The notes: generated by a model from the sequence alone, not told the origin. Counted from the first letter of the stretch, positions 40,947 to 50,101 are shown. The stretch is 64,000 nucleotides of DNA from an uncultured Stenotrophomonas sp. (GCF_945952405.1 NZ_CAMFIA010000012.1:49360-113359); one strand, 5' to 3'. A program made the numbers and translations.

Positions 40947-40952
40947 TAAAAT
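40947..40952 (+). promoter_or_regulatory. Candidate -10 of the TrhO-like gene, leaderless start
   Basis: TAAAAT ends six bases before the ATG at 40959 and no ribosome binding site is present between, so the transcript probably starts at or next to the start codon. Confidence 0.4.
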
Positions 40953-40958
40953 AGCGGG

Positions 40959-41726
40959 ATGATCGCCAATACCGCCGCCTACCATTTCACCGTCATCGAT
41001 ACGCCCCAGGTCCTGTGCGACCAGTTGCTGGCGCGTGCCGGGGCGGCGGAGCTGCGTGGCACCATCCTGGTATCGCCCGAAGGGCTGAACCTGTTCCTGG
41101 CCGGTGAGCCGGGGGCCATCGAGGGTTTCTACGCGGCGCTGCACGAGGATGCGCGGTTTGCCGGCATGCGGGTCAAGACCAGCCTCAGCGAGCACCAGCC
41201 GTTCGCGCGGCTGAAGGCCAAGGTGAAGGACGAGATCATCAGCTTCCGCCGTGATGACGGGCAGCCGCTGGACTACCCGCGTGCACCGGCGGTCGATCCG
41301 GCCACGCTGCAGCGCTGGCTGCGGCAGGGGCATGACGACGCCGGCAAGCCGGTGGTGATGCTCGATACCCGCAACCTGCAGGAAGTGGAGTACGGCACCT
41401 TCAAGGATGCGCTGGTGCTGCCCATCCACAAGTTCACCGACCTGCCGGAGGCGCTGGCGCCGCATCGCGAGGCGTTGAAGGACAGCACGGTGGTCAGCTT
41501 CTGCACCGGCGGCATCCGCTGCGAGAAGGCGGCGCTGTGGATGGTCAACGATGGCATGGACAACGTGCTGCAGCTCGACGGCGGCATCCTGGGCTACTTC
41601 GAGGAGGTGGGGGGCGAGGGCTACGAGGGCCGCTGCTTCGTCTTCGACGAGCGGGTGGCGCTGGATGCCGAACTGAAGCCGATGGTCGACCAGCCGCTGC
41701 CCGAGCCACGCCCCAGCGCCTTCTGA
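40959..41726 (+). CDS. trhO: Rhodanese-domain protein, TrhO-like tRNA uridine hydroxylase
   Basis: 255 residues. The N-terminal acylphosphatase-like part has GTILVSPEGLNLFLAGE; the rhodanese domain has VVMLDTRNLQEVEYGTF and the active-site loop FCTGGIRCEKAALWMVNDG. That CTGGIRCEKA signature is specific for the YceA/TrhO group, which makes 5-hydroxyuridine at position 34 of tRNAs with oxygen. It is shorter than E. coli TrhO at the C-terminus, but of normal length for Xanthomonad homologues as I recall them. A cytosolic enzyme; no operon partner. Confidence 0.85.
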   Translation: MIANTAAYHFTVIDTPQVLCDQLLARAGAAELRGTILVSPEGLNLFLAGEPGAIEGFYAALHEDARFAGMRVKTSLSEHQPFARLKAKVKDEIISFRRDDGQPLDYPRAPAVDPATLQRWLRQGHDDAGKPVVMLDTRNLQEVEYGTFKDALVLPIHKFTDLPEALAPHREALKDSTVVSFCTGGIRCEKAALWMVNDGMDNVLQLDGGILGYFEEVGGEGYEGRCFVFDERVALDAELKPMVDQPLPEPRPSAF

Positions 41727-41740
41727 GCGCGCCTGCCCGG

Positions 41741-41800
41741 TGGAGCCGGCCGCTGGCCGGCTGCAAATCGCTCTGCCTGCCGGCCAGCGGCCGACACTAC
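41741..41800. repeat. Dispersed GTAG-type hairpin pair (GCCGGCCGCTGGCCGGC core)
   Basis: Two hairpins in inverted order, one with GTGGAGCCGGCCGCTGGCC and one with GGCCAGCGGCCGACACTAC. Same family as 43575-43638 and 50102-50125. Rest of the space up to 41946 holds no gene that I can support. Confidence 0.7.
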
Positions 41801-41945
41801 CCAACAGCGGCCGAGCCTGGGCTTGGCGCTGCATTGGCCTGTGGTGCTGAACCCGCCCCGCGGGAATCAGCATCCCGCCATCGTCACTGGCCGCTGCCGC
41901 TGGTCGACCCCATGCATGGGTGATCCTGTGACGGAAAACCGCCTG

Positions 41946-42941
41946 ATGATCCCATTGTCGATTCTCGACCTGGCCCCGGTCTGCGAGGGCAGTGATACCA
42001 CCGCTGCCTTCGCCAACATGCTGGAACTGGCCCAGCACGCCGATGCGCTGGGCTACCGCCGCTACTGGCTGGCCGAACACCACAACATGCCCGGCATCGC
42101 CAGTGCGGCCACTGCCGTGCTGATCGGCCACGTCGCTGGCGGTACCCGGCGTATCCGGGTCGGTGCCGGCGGCATCATGCTGCCCAACCACGCACCGCTG
42201 CAGGTGGCCGAGCAGTTCGGCACGCTGGCATCGCTGTATCCCGACCGCATCGACCTGGGCTTGGGCCGCGCGCCGGGAACCGACCAGCCGACCGCGCGCG
42301 CGCTGCGTCGCTACTTCGACAGCGCCGACCAGTTTCCGCAGGACGTGCGCGAGCTGCTGCACTACTTCGAGCCGGTTCAGCCCGGCCAGGCGGTCCAGGC
42401 AGTGCCGGGCGGCGGCCTGCGGGTGCCGACCTGGATTCTCGGCTCGAGCCTGTTCGGGGCGCGGATGGCTGCGTCGATGGGCCTGCCGTATGCGTTCGCC
42501 TCGCACTTCGCGCCCGACGTGATGGACGAAGCGCTGGCGGTGTACCGCCGCGAGTTCCGTCCCTCGGCCACGCTCAAGCAGCCGCACGCAATGCTGGCCC
42601 TGAACGTCGTCGCCAGTGACAGCGAAGCCGAGTCGCGCCGCCTGTTCACCAGCCAGCAGCAGAGTTTCGTGAACCTGCGGCGCGGCCGTCCCGGCAAGAT
42701 TCCGGCACCGATCGACGACATCGAGGCCTTCTGGGAGCCGCACGAGAAGCTGGGTGTGGAGCGGGCACTGGCCTGCACCGTGCTGGGCGATCCGCAGCAG
42801 GTGGCCGACGGAATCGCGGCGTTCGTCGAACGGCACAGGCCCGACGAACTGATGCTGACCGCCAACCTGTACGACCACCGCGCGCGGCTGCGTTCGTTCG
42901 AGCTGGCGATGCATGCCTGGCATGCCCGCCACGCGAACTGA
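41946..42941 (+). CDS. LLM-class flavin-dependent oxidoreductase (YhbW-like)
   Basis: 331 residues if the ATG at 41946 ([12 protein letters not shown]) is used; GTG 41928 and ATG 41916 are in frame upstream, none with a strong ribosome binding site. [20 protein letters not shown] and [19 protein letters not shown] are hallmark segments of luciferase-like monooxygenases of the MsnO8/YhbW group, which use reduced FMN. The C-terminal [18 protein letters not shown] is typical. Substrate unknown. It stands alone between repeat elements and the next gene. Confidence 0.88.
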   Translation: MIPLSILDLAPVCEGSDTTAAFANMLELAQHADALGYRRYWLAEHHNMPGIASAATAVLIGHVAGGTRRIRVGAGGIMLPNHAPLQVAEQFGTLASLYPDRIDLGLGRAPGTDQPTARALRRYFDSADQFPQDVRELLHYFEPVQPGQAVQAVPGGGLRVPTWILGSSLFGARMAASMGLPYAFASHFAPDVMDEALAVYRREFRPSATLKQPHAMLALNVVASDSEAESRRLFTSQQQSFVNLRRGRPGKIPAPIDDIEAFWEPHEKLGVERALACTVLGDPQQVADGIAAFVERHRPDELMLTANLYDHRARLRSFELAMHAWHARHAN

Positions 42942-43009
42942 ACGATTGCGTCACGGTCCATTGCGGCCGGACCGCGTCTGATGGGGGCTCATATCGATGG
43001 AGCCCCCAC

Positions 43010-43507
43010 ATGGCCGAGACCCGCGCCGAACACATTGCCCAGCTGGCCGAACTGATCAAGGACGTGGAGGTGGCGATGTTCACCACCACCGGCGTCGATG
43101 GCCGCCTCTACAGCCGGCCGCTGGCCACCCAGCAGGTCGCGTTCAACGGTGACCTGTGGTTCGTCATCACCGCCGACAGCCCGAAGGTGGCCGAGATCGC
43201 GCTGGATCCGCGCGTCAACGTGGCCTATGCCTCGCCGTCCAGGAACACCTATGTGTCGGTGGCCGGGCGCGCGCGCATCGTCGACGACCGCGCCCGGATC
43301 GAGGAGCTGTGGTCACCGGCGATGAAGCTGTTCTTCCCCGGTGGCAGCGATGATCCGAACCTGCGCCTGATCCAGGTGCGTGCTGATTCGGCCGAGTACT
43401 GGGATGGCCCGGGTACGTTGCTGGGCAAGGCGTTGAGTTTCGTGCTCTCGGCAGTGCAGGACGAGCCGGCGCCGCTGGCCGACAACGGGTTCATCGACCT
43501 GCGCTGA
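43010..43507 (+). CDS. Pyridoxamine 5'-phosphate oxidase-family protein (general stress protein 26-like)
   Basis: 165 residues. AQLAELIKDVEVAMFTTTGVDGRLYSRPLATQQ is the start of the split-barrel flavin-binding fold, with VAYASPSRNTYVSVAGRARI and LWSPAMKLFFPGGSDDPNL later. This group (GSP26/YdaG-like) binds FMN or FAD and is linked to stress responses; enzymatic role is unclear. Single gene, with TCACATG-type leader and no partner. The adjoining 3' space has two dispersed repeats. Confidence 0.87.
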   Translation: MAETRAEHIAQLAELIKDVEVAMFTTTGVDGRLYSRPLATQQVAFNGDLWFVITADSPKVAEIALDPRVNVAYASPSRNTYVSVAGRARIVDDRARIEELWSPAMKLFFPGGSDDPNLRLIQVRADSAEYWDGPGTLLGKALSFVLSAVQDEPAPLADNGFIDLR

Positions 43508-43514
43508 CCGCTTC

Positions 43515-43533
43515 ATCCACGCATGGCGTGGAT
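43515..43533. repeat. ATCCACGC-ATG-GCGTGGAT dispersed palindrome
   Basis: Same eight-base arms as 40894-40912, located right after the stop codon of the stress protein gene. Confidence 0.7.
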
Positions 43534-43574
43534 CTACTGGCGACGCGCTGTGTGGATGGGATACGTCCGATGCT

Positions 43575-43638
43575 GGTAGTGCCGGCCGCTGGCCGGCAAA
43601 CGGGAAGCGTTGCAGCCGGCCAGCGGCCGGCACTACCG
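43575..43638. repeat. GTAG-type REP pair
   Basis: GGTAGTGCCGGCCGCTGGCC at 43575 is repeated in inverted order ending GGCCAGCGGCCGGCACTACC at 43638, giving a 24-base near-perfect outer inverted repeat with hairpins in each half. It lies between convergent genes, a usual site for SMAG-type elements. Confidence 0.8.
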
Positions 43639-43647
43639 GATTTCAGC

Positions 43648-44307
43648 TCAGAACCAGCGCTGGAACAGGTCGATCGTGTAACCGACCAGTTGACCCGAGC
43701 TGAAACCGAAGAAGGCGATCGCCGCCAGGCCCGCGATCCAGTTGAACAGCATCAGCGCGCCATCGCGTTCCAGCAGCGCCAACGAGAACAGCAGCAGCTG
43801 GAACCCGAACAGGAAATTGGTGAAGGGAATCGGCAACGACAGCAGGATGCCCAGCAGCACCAGCAGCAGGCCGCTGAAGGCGTGTGCCGGCAGTGGCGCC
43901 AGCAGCTGCGGCAGGCGGGGTTTCAGCATCCGGTCCAGCCGCCGCAGCGGGCGGTCGATCCGGTCCAGGAAGCGGTGCATGGTGGCGCGGCGTGGGCCGC
44001 GGCGGGCGATGAAGCCGGGCAGCCACGGCCGGCGCAGGCCGCACAGCATCTGCAGGCCGATCAGGATCACCAGCGGTCCGCTGAGCGCGCCGCCCATGCC
44101 CGGAATCGGGATGAACGACGGCAGGATCGCCACGAACAGGAAGACGCCGAATGCACTCTGCTGCAGGTTGCCAAGGATCTGGCCGAGCGGCATGTGCTCG
44201 GCCGGGTCGCCGGAGGCGAACATCTCCAGCAGGGTGCGGATGCCTTCGTTGCGGTAGGTCGGGCGCTCGCCGCCCGGACCCTGGCCGGGCTCAGGCGGTG
44301 AGCTCAT
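43648..44307 (-). CDS. ExoD-family membrane protein
   Basis: 219 residues from the ATG at 44307. RTLLEMFASGDPAEHMPLGQ is followed by GVFLFVAILPSFIPIPG, then further hydrophobic helices (LLLVLLGILLSLPIPFTNFLFG and LALLERDGALMLFNWIAGL). This is the ExoD pattern, a family named after exopolysaccharide defects in Rhizobium, role unclear. Start lies 17 bases inside the end of the CNNM-type gene, so both are one transcription unit. Confidence 0.85.
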   Translation of the reverse strand: MSSPPEPGQGPGGERPTYRNEGIRTLLEMFASGDPAEHMPLGQILGNLQQSAFGVFLFVAILPSFIPIPGMGGALSGPLVILIGLQMLCGLRRPWLPGFIARRGPRRATMHRFLDRIDRPLRRLDRMLKPRLPQLLAPLPAHAFSGLLLVLLGILLSLPIPFTNFLFGFQLLLFSLALLERDGALMLFNWIAGLAAIAFFGFSSGQLVGYTIDLFQRWF

Positions 44308-45604
44308 CGGCCTGCTCGTCGGACAGCGTGCGCAGCAGCAGCTTGTCCACCCGCGCCCCATCCAGGTCGACCACTTCGAAGCGCCAGCCAGCCCAGTCGA
44401 AGTATTCGCCGGCGTGCGGGATGCGGCCGAAGTAGTGGATGCACATGCCGGCCAACGTGTAGTAGTCGCCGTCCTCGGCGTCGGGCAGGTCGTTGCTGCC
44501 GATCAGTTCGCGCAGGTCCTCGATCGGCAGCGAACCATCCACCAGCAGCGAACCGTCCTCTCGGGTCACCACCAGCGCGTCCTCGTCGGCGTTCTCCACC
44601 GCCTGCAGGCGGCCGACCACCGCACCCATCAGGTCGCTGATGGTCACCAGGCCCTGGATCTCGCCATATTCGTCCACCACCAGCGCCATCGACTGCTGTT
44701 CCTCGCGGAAGATCTCCAGCAGCTTCATCGCGTGGGTTGATTCGGAGACGTACAGCGGTTCGCGCAGGGTCTGGAACAGCGCGTTGTCGCCGCGTGCCAT
44801 GCGCGTCGCCAGTGATTTCAGTTCCAGCACGCCGACCACGTCCTGGTCGTTGTCGCGGTACACCGGGTAACGCGAGAACTCGTGCTCGGCCATGATCTCC
44901 AGGTTGCGTTCCAGGCCGGCCTGGGTATCGAGCCAGGCGATCCGGTTGCGTGGGGTCATCAGGCTGTCGGCAGTGCGGTCGCCCAGGCGCATGACACGGT
45001 TCATCATGTCGCGCTCGTGGGCATCGATCACGCCCGCTTCGTGGCTCTCGGCCACCAGCATGCGGATCTCCTCTTCGGTCACCTGGGCGGCCTCGTCCTG
45101 GCCCAGGCCCAGCACCTTCAGCACCAGCTGGGTGGTCTTGGACAGCAGCCAGACGAAGGGCAGGGCGAGCTTGGCCAACCAGCTCATCGGCATCGCGACC
45201 AGCCCGGCAATCGCTTCCGAGCGGGTCAGTGCCAGGCGCTTGGGTACCAGTTCGCCGAAGATCAGCGTGATGAAGGTGATCAGGCTCACCGCCAGCGCGG
45301 TGCCGACGTTGCCGGCGTAGGCGAAGCCCGGCATCAGGCCCTGGATCCAGCCCGCAAAGGCCTCGCCCAGCGCTTCACCACCGAGGTAGCCGGTGAGCAC
45401 GCCGATCACGGTGATGCCGATCTGCACGGTGGACAGGAAGCTCTCCGGCTTCTCCGACAGCTCCAGCGCCTTGGCGGCCCGCTTGGAGGTGGCGGCCATC
45501 TGCTTCAGGCGACTCTTGCGCGAGGTCATGACCGACATCTCGGACATGGCGAAGAAGCCGTTCAGCAGAACAAGCGCGAAGACAATCAGGATCATTTCAA
45601 ACAC
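44291..45604 (-). CDS. CNNM/CorC-type hemolysin-family transporter protein
   Basis: 437 residues. N-terminal DUF21/CNNM membrane domain (ILIVFALVLLNGFFAMSEMS and three further hydrophobic spans to about residue 180), two CBS domains (RNRIAWLDTQAGLERNLEIM, then GDNALFQTLREPLYVSESTH) and a C-terminal CorC_HlyC domain (DGSLLVDGSLPIEDLRELIG). Members of this group take part in magnesium or cobalt export or resistance; the hemolysin name is historical. It is the first gene of a pair with ExoD. Confidence 0.9.
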   Translation of the reverse strand: MFEMILIVFALVLLNGFFAMSEMSVMTSRKSRLKQMAATSKRAAKALELSEKPESFLSTVQIGITVIGVLTGYLGGEALGEAFAGWIQGLMPGFAYAGNVGTALAVSLITFITLIFGELVPKRLALTRSEAIAGLVAMPMSWLAKLALPFVWLLSKTTQLVLKVLGLGQDEAAQVTEEEIRMLVAESHEAGVIDAHERDMMNRVMRLGDRTADSLMTPRNRIAWLDTQAGLERNLEIMAEHEFSRYPVYRDNDQDVVGVLELKSLATRMARGDNALFQTLREPLYVSESTHAMKLLEIFREEQQSMALVVDEYGEIQGLVTISDLMGAVVGRLQAVENADEDALVVTREDGSLLVDGSLPIEDLRELIGSNDLPDAEDGDYYTLAGMCIHYFGRIPHAGEYFDWAGWRFEVVDLDGARVDKLLLRTLSDEQADELTA

Positions 45605-45822
45605 GGGCGTCGTCCCCGGTTGGTGGCAGGGAGGGCGGGTGCTTGCGATGGCGGCAGGCGCTCAGGAGCGGGGTCCGGCGCGGCGCTGGGGGATAAGGGT
45701 CGTCGTCCATAAGGTGCGCCCGAAGGCGCGCTGGCATCTTAGCAAAGGGGCGTAGCCGGGTGGCAACTGCCTGTTCAGGTTGGGGCCGGCAAGGCGCCAA
45801 AAGGGGGCAGGGATACCCGTGA

Positions 45823-45840
45823 TGGTCATCTAGCCGTCAT
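45823..45840 (+). promoter_or_regulatory. Candidate Pho box overlapping a -10 element, upstream of the DUF47-pit pair
   Basis: TGGTCAT-CTAG-CCGTCAT has the 7-4-7 layout of a PhoB box (consensus repeats CTGTCAT; five and six of seven matches). The second repeat overlaps a CATAAT -10-like box (45838-45843). Binding there would be expected to repress. Confidence 0.45.
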
Positions 45841-45887
45841 AATTCCGTCTGGTGCCGTCCTTCCCGCGACGGCTGACAGGTTTCTCA

Positions 45888-46514
45888 ATGTTCTCTCTGC
45901 AGACCATTTTCGGTTCCGGCAAACAGTTCTACACCCTGCTCGATGAGGCCGCCGTCGCGGCCTCCGACGCCGCCAAGGCGCTGCATTCCATGCTGCGCGA
46001 GGCCGACCGCCAGCCCGCGCTGGACGCCTTCAAGCTGGCCCGCCTGCGCGAACGCGCGGCCTCGGACAAGATCAGCCAGGCGCTGGTGGACAGCTTCATG
46101 ACCCCGATCGAGCGCGAAGACATCGAAGCGCTGGGCTCGGCGCTGTACAAGATTCCCAAGCAGATCGAGAAGTTCGCCGATCGCTACTCGCTGGCCACGA
46201 CCCACCTGGAGCACATCGACTTCGCGCCGCGCGCGGCGATGCTGGAACAGGCGGCCGGGGTGGTGGTGGAGATGGTGGCCGACCTGCGCCACATGAACCT
46301 GGACCGGATGACCGCGCTCAACGAGAAGCTGCGCTCGCTGGAGAACGAGGCCGACCGCCTGATGCTGGAGCTGTACCGCGACATCTATTCCGGCCGCCTG
46401 GACAACCTGCAGATGTTCCTGCTGAAGGAATTCTTCGAGATCCTGGAAAAGGCCATCGACCGTTGCCGCGAGGCCGGCGTGGTGGCGTACCAGATCGTGT
46501 TGAAGAACAGCTGA
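45888..46514 (+). CDS. DUF47 (PhoU-like) regulator of Pit
   Basis: 208 residues from ATG 45888. The whole protein is helical, with FSLQTIFGSGKQFYTLLDEA at the start, then SFMTPIEREDIEALGSALYK and LENEADRLMLELYRDIYSG. It matches the DUF47 family, a PhoU-like fold normally coded next to a Pit phosphate carrier and thought to control it. The pit gene follows after 13 bases. A candidate Pho box lies 48-65 bases upstream of the start. In Sinorhizobium the equivalent orfA-pit pair is repressed by PhoB (established knowledge). Confidence 0.9.
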   Translation: MFSLQTIFGSGKQFYTLLDEAAVAASDAAKALHSMLREADRQPALDAFKLARLRERAASDKISQALVDSFMTPIEREDIEALGSALYKIPKQIEKFADRYSLATTHLEHIDFAPRAAMLEQAAGVVVEMVADLRHMNLDRMTALNEKLRSLENEADRLMLELYRDIYSGRLDNLQMFLLKEFFEILEKAIDRCREAGVVAYQIVLKNS

Positions 46515-46527
46515 CGGACGCCGCCGC

Positions 46528-47649
46528 ATGTTGACCCTTGTCCTGGTGGTGATCCTGGCCGCACTCGTCTTCGAGTTCATCAACGGCTTCCACGACACTG
46601 CCAACTCCATTGCCACCGTGGTCGCGACCAAGGTGCTCTCGCCCGGCTGGGCGGTGATGCTGGCCGCCTTCATGAACCTCATCGGTGCGCTGACCGGTAC
46701 CGCGGTGGCGCTGACCATCGCCTCGGGCCTGCTCAACACCAACGTGGTCGACGTCACCCCGCAGGTGATCCTGTGCGCCCTGCTGGGCGGCATCATCTGG
46801 AACCTGATCACCTGGTGGAAGGGCCTGCCGTCCTCCTCCTCGCACGCGCTGATCGGTGGCCTCTGCGGCGCCGGCCTGGCCGCTGCCCACAACAACTGGG
46901 ACGCGCTGATCTGGTCCGAGCGCCTGGGCAGCTGGGCGCAGAACAAGGGCCTGCTGTGGAAGGTGTTCGTGCCGATGATCACCTCGCCGATCGCCGGCTT
47001 CCTGCTCGGCATCGTGGTGATGGTGCTGCTGTGGGCGCTGATCGCCGGCCTGGCCAAGGTGGGCGGCGCCATCGGCCGCCTGGCCCGTCCGCGCATCGTC
47101 AATGCGTTCTTCGGCAAGGCACAGATCGCCTCGGCGGCCTACATGGGCTTCGCCCACGGCCACAACGATGCGCAGAAGACCATGGGCATCATCGCCATGA
47201 CCCTGATCGGTGCCGAAGCCACCGGTGCGCTGGATGACCTGCCGTCGTGGCTGGCCTTCATGCACCCGGACGCGAGCGCCGGTGACGGCATCGCGATGTG
47301 GATCGTGCTGACCTGTGCGGTGGTGATGGCCGCGGGTACCGCCTCGGGCGGCTGGAAGATCATCAAGACCCTGGGCCACAAGATGGTCAAGCTGCACCCG
47401 ATCCACGGCTTCGCCGCGGAAACCAGCTCGGCCACCATCCTGACCCTGGCGGCCCACTTCGGCATGCCGGTCTCGACCACGCACAGCATCTCCACCGCGA
47501 TCATGGGCGTCGGCTTCGCCAAGAACCCGCGTTCGCTGAAGTTCGGCGTGATCGAACGCATCGTCTGGGCCTGGATCCTGACCATCCCGGCGGCGGGCGG
47601 CTGTGCCTACCTGATCCTCAAGCTGTTCGCGCTGTTCGGCTGGACCTGA
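46528..47649 (+). CDS. pit: Inorganic phosphate transporter, Pit family
   Basis: 373 residues with about ten hydrophobic segments. VFEFINGFHDTANSIATVVA near the start and AAYMGFAHGHNDAQKTMGII in the second half are the duplicated GxHDT/GHND-type signatures of the family, and GMPVSTTHSISTAIMGVGFA is near the end. It imports metal-phosphate driven by protons at low affinity. Coupled to the DUF47 gene and followed by an inverted repeat (47655) and a strong terminator (47707). Confidence 0.93.
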   Translation: MLTLVLVVILAALVFEFINGFHDTANSIATVVATKVLSPGWAVMLAAFMNLIGALTGTAVALTIASGLLNTNVVDVTPQVILCALLGGIIWNLITWWKGLPSSSSHALIGGLCGAGLAAAHNNWDALIWSERLGSWAQNKGLLWKVFVPMITSPIAGFLLGIVVMVLLWALIAGLAKVGGAIGRLARPRIVNAFFGKAQIASAAYMGFAHGHNDAQKTMGIIAMTLIGAEATGALDDLPSWLAFMHPDASAGDGIAMWIVLTCAVVMAAGTASGGWKIIKTLGHKMVKLHPIHGFAAETSSATILTLAAHFGMPVSTTHSISTAIMGVGFAKNPRSLKFGVIERIVWAWILTIPAAGGCAYLILKLFALFGWT

Positions 47650-47654
47650 GGTTC

Positions 47655-47695
47655 GGGGTCAGATCCCTTTTCCACAGGGAACGGGATCTGACCCC
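47655..47695. repeat. Perfect inverted repeat GGGGTCAGATCCC
   Basis: Thirteen-base arms (47655-47667 and 47683-47695) with a 15-base loop. Related arms (GGGTCAGAGCCC) occur at 50158-50193. Such GGGTCAGATCCC elements are a second dispersed family in this genome. Confidence 0.8.
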
Positions 47696-47706
47696 AGAGA
47701 ATGGAA

Positions 47707-47736
47707 AAGCCCGCCGGATTCCGGCGGGCTTTTTTC
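47707..47736 (+). terminator. Intrinsic terminator of the DUF47-pit operon
   Basis: Eleven-base-pair stem (47707-47717 with 47721-47731), ATT loop and a run of T. It lies between convergent transcripts and has A residues on the other side, so it could serve both. Confidence 0.9.
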
Positions 47737-47839
47737 ATGGGCAGAGAATTTTTCCGCATCCAGCGTGCCGACCAACTGACGTTGCCGTTGGCGTTGCCGT
47801 TGATCCAGCGGGTGCCGGGCCGCAGGCCCGGCCGCCCCC

Positions 47840-49330
47840 TCAATTACGCTGGAACAGCGCCTGCACATCCTTGCGGAACGCCGCCTGGCTGTCCGCCCGG
47901 CTGTAGAACATGTGCCCACCCGGATAGCTGCGCACCTGCACCCGGTCCGGATTGCTGCCCATTGCCGGCATCTGGTCCACGGTCAGGATCGAGCCCATGA
48001 ACGGGCACGACAGGTCGTTCCAGCCATGCACGATCAGTACCTGCAGGTGCGGGTCGATCGCCACCGCCTGGCGCAGCTGGGTTACCGCGCCCTGGCGCAG
48101 CTCGCCGTTGCGGTCCCACAGCCGGTTCACGTCGTAGTTCAGTGCCTGGTAGCGCGCATCCACCTTCCAGCCGACCACCCGGGTCACGAAGTCGACCATC
48201 GCCGTGGTGGTCGGCGCGATGATGCTGTCCAGCAGCGGATCGTTGGCGCGCTGTTCCGGATCGTTCGGGAACGGATCGAACGCGGTCACGTTGGAGTCGT
48301 AGCGGCTGCCCAGCGTGCCCTTGTCACGGAACACTTCGCGCAGATAGGCCTGGGTCTCCAGGCGGCCACCAGCACGGCGCACGAACTGCGGGTCCAGCCC
48401 GGTCAGTTCGGTCACCCGGCGCAGCATCGCCTCGGTTGCCTGCGGATCGCTGCGGCCCTTCATCAGGGCTGTGGCGTAGTCGCCGCGGGTGTATTCCACC
48501 ACCTCGCGCATCGCGGCATCGGTCAGCCTGCCCTGGCGTTCCAGGTGTGCCGCCGCGATCGACGGCAAGGTCTGCATCCATGCCATCGGCGAGACGTCGG
48601 CGTTGTCTTCCAGGGTCGGGCTCAGGTACGGCGAGACCAGCACCAGGCCGTTCATGGCCACGCCCAGCCGGGTCTGCAGGAAATGGGTGATGCGCGGGCC
48701 ACGGTAGCCGCCGTAGCTCTCGCCGGTCAGGTACTTGCGTGAGGCCATGCGCTGGTTGCGCAGCAGCCAGTCATAGATCGAGCGCGAGAGGTACTCGATG
48801 TCGGCAGCGGGGTTGTACAGCTGCTTCTTGGCTTCGTCGTCGCCGATGCGCGCGCGGCTGAAACCGGTGCCGACCGGATCGATGAACACCAGGTCGGTGA
48901 AGTCGAGCCAGGTCCCCGGATTGTCATGCAGGGTCGCCGGCGCCGAGGCGCTGTCGCCCTCCGAGCCGAAGGTCACCACCTTCGGTCCGATCGCGCCCAT
49001 GTTGAGGTAGACCGACGAGGCACCGGGGCCGCCGTTGAGGGCGAAGGTCACCGGCCGGTCCTTGCCCGGCAGGGTGTAGGCGGTGAACACCACGTCGGCG
49101 ATCACCTTGCCCTGTGCGTCGCGCACCGGCAGGGTGCCGACGGTTGCGGTGTAATCGAGGGTGCGGCCGGCCAGACGCATGCTCTGGCGGGCCGAGGCAT
49201 CGGCCGGCAGCGCGGGCGCTTCGGTCTTTTCGTCTTTCGGTTCGGGCTTGGCGTCGGGCGCGGCCAGCACGCTGGCCGGAGCGATGAGCAGGCCGACGCA
49301 GAGCGCGGCAGTGTGCAGCAGGGACTTCAT
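47840..49330 (-). CDS. Exported S10-type serine carboxypeptidase
   Basis: 496 residues from the ATG at 49330. KSLLHTAALCVGLLIAPASVLA is a signal peptide, so the enzyme acts in the periplasm or outside. NGGPGASSVYLNMGAIGPK forms the oxyanion region, LTGESYGGYRGPRI holds the nucleophile Ser, VLIVHGWNDLSCPF the Asp region and RSYPGGHMFYSR the His. This is the S10 fold known from plants, fungi and a few bacterial groups including Xanthomonads. It removes C-terminal residues from peptides. Upstream in-frame ATG codons lack a signal-compatible sequence. Confidence 0.9.
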   Translation of the reverse strand: MKSLLHTAALCVGLLIAPASVLAAPDAKPEPKDEKTEAPALPADASARQSMRLAGRTLDYTATVGTLPVRDAQGKVIADVVFTAYTLPGKDRPVTFALNGGPGASSVYLNMGAIGPKVVTFGSEGDSASAPATLHDNPGTWLDFTDLVFIDPVGTGFSRARIGDDEAKKQLYNPAADIEYLSRSIYDWLLRNQRMASRKYLTGESYGGYRGPRITHFLQTRLGVAMNGLVLVSPYLSPTLEDNADVSPMAWMQTLPSIAAAHLERQGRLTDAAMREVVEYTRGDYATALMKGRSDPQATEAMLRRVTELTGLDPQFVRRAGGRLETQAYLREVFRDKGTLGSRYDSNVTAFDPFPNDPEQRANDPLLDSIIAPTTTAMVDFVTRVVGWKVDARYQALNYDVNRLWDRNGELRQGAVTQLRQAVAIDPHLQVLIVHGWNDLSCPFMGSILTVDQMPAMGSNPDRVQVRSYPGGHMFYSRADSQAAFRKDVQALFQRN

Positions 49331-49440
49331 GGCACCGTATCGGCAGCGGAAGGGGGTTCCGATGCTAGGCCGGCGGCGGGGTGTGCCGTATGTGTCCAAA
49401 GGCATGGCCGCAGGCTGCAGCGGCTTGCGGCCAGATGGGG

Positions 49441-50034
49441 TCAAGCGGGCAGGGCGGTGGCGGCTTCGTCATTGGCCAGCAGGCCGTAGACGGCCGAGTC
49501 CGAAAGCTCGCCCTGGATGCGCCAGCGCTGTCGAAGCACGCCCTCGCGGTGGAAGCCGAGGCGATCGAGCACGCGCGCCGATGGCACGTTTCGCGGGTCG
49601 ATCTCGGCCTCGATGCGGTGCAGGCGCAGGGTGCCGAACAGATAGGCCAGGGTCTGCTGAAGGGCTTCATGCATGTAGCCCTGGCCCTGGCGATCGGGGG
49701 CCAGCAGGTAGCCGATCTCGGCGCGTGCGGCGTCACGGTCGATCGCGAACACCACGCAGATGCCCAGCAGCGGTCCCTCCAGTGACTCGCGCACGGCCAG
49801 CTTCAGCTGGGTGCCGATGGCATGGGCGGCGAGGTCGTCGTCGATCTGTTCGCGCGCTTCGGCCGGCCGCGTCCAGGCCGGGTGGTTCCACCAGCGCATC
49901 ACGTCCGGGTCGGATTGCAGGGTGAACAGCGCGGCGGCATCGTCGCGGCGGATCGGGCTCAGGACCAGCCGCGTGCTGTGCAGCGGCAGGGCAGGGAACA
50001 GCTGCGAGTGGCTGGCCAATACGATGGTCCACAC
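49441..50034 (-). CDS. GNAT acetyltransferase (RimJ/RimL type)
   Basis: 197 residues if GTG 50034 is used. HSTRLVLSPIRRDDAAALFT is a typical RimL-like start; later EIGYLLAPDRQGQGYMHEAL carries the acetyl-CoA motif and IEAEIDPRNVPSARVLDRLGF the C-terminal signature. Acts on an N-terminal amine or small amine; substrate unknown. The frame is open to 50154 but that part crosses the dispersed repeat and is unlikely to be translated. Start is uncertain. Confidence 0.83.
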   Translation of the reverse strand: MWTIVLASHSQLFPALPLHSTRLVLSPIRRDDAAALFTLQSDPDVMRWWNHPAWTRPAEAREQIDDDLAAHAIGTQLKLAVRESLEGPLLGICVVFAIDRDAARAEIGYLLAPDRQGQGYMHEALQQTLAYLFGTLRLHRIEAEIDPRNVPSARVLDRLGFHREGVLRQRWRIQGELSDSAVYGLLANDEAATALPA

Positions 50035-50101
50035 GGATGAACGCGCATTATGGCGCCGCCGGGTTTGCCGATGGGGGCGTAATGCCCGGGGTGCATGAAC
50101 C

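Noticed and set aside
40491-42932. An 813-codon antisense frame over the DUF6164, TrhO-like and LLM genes
   Set aside because: It spans three well-supported genes and their spacers, which a real gene would not do.
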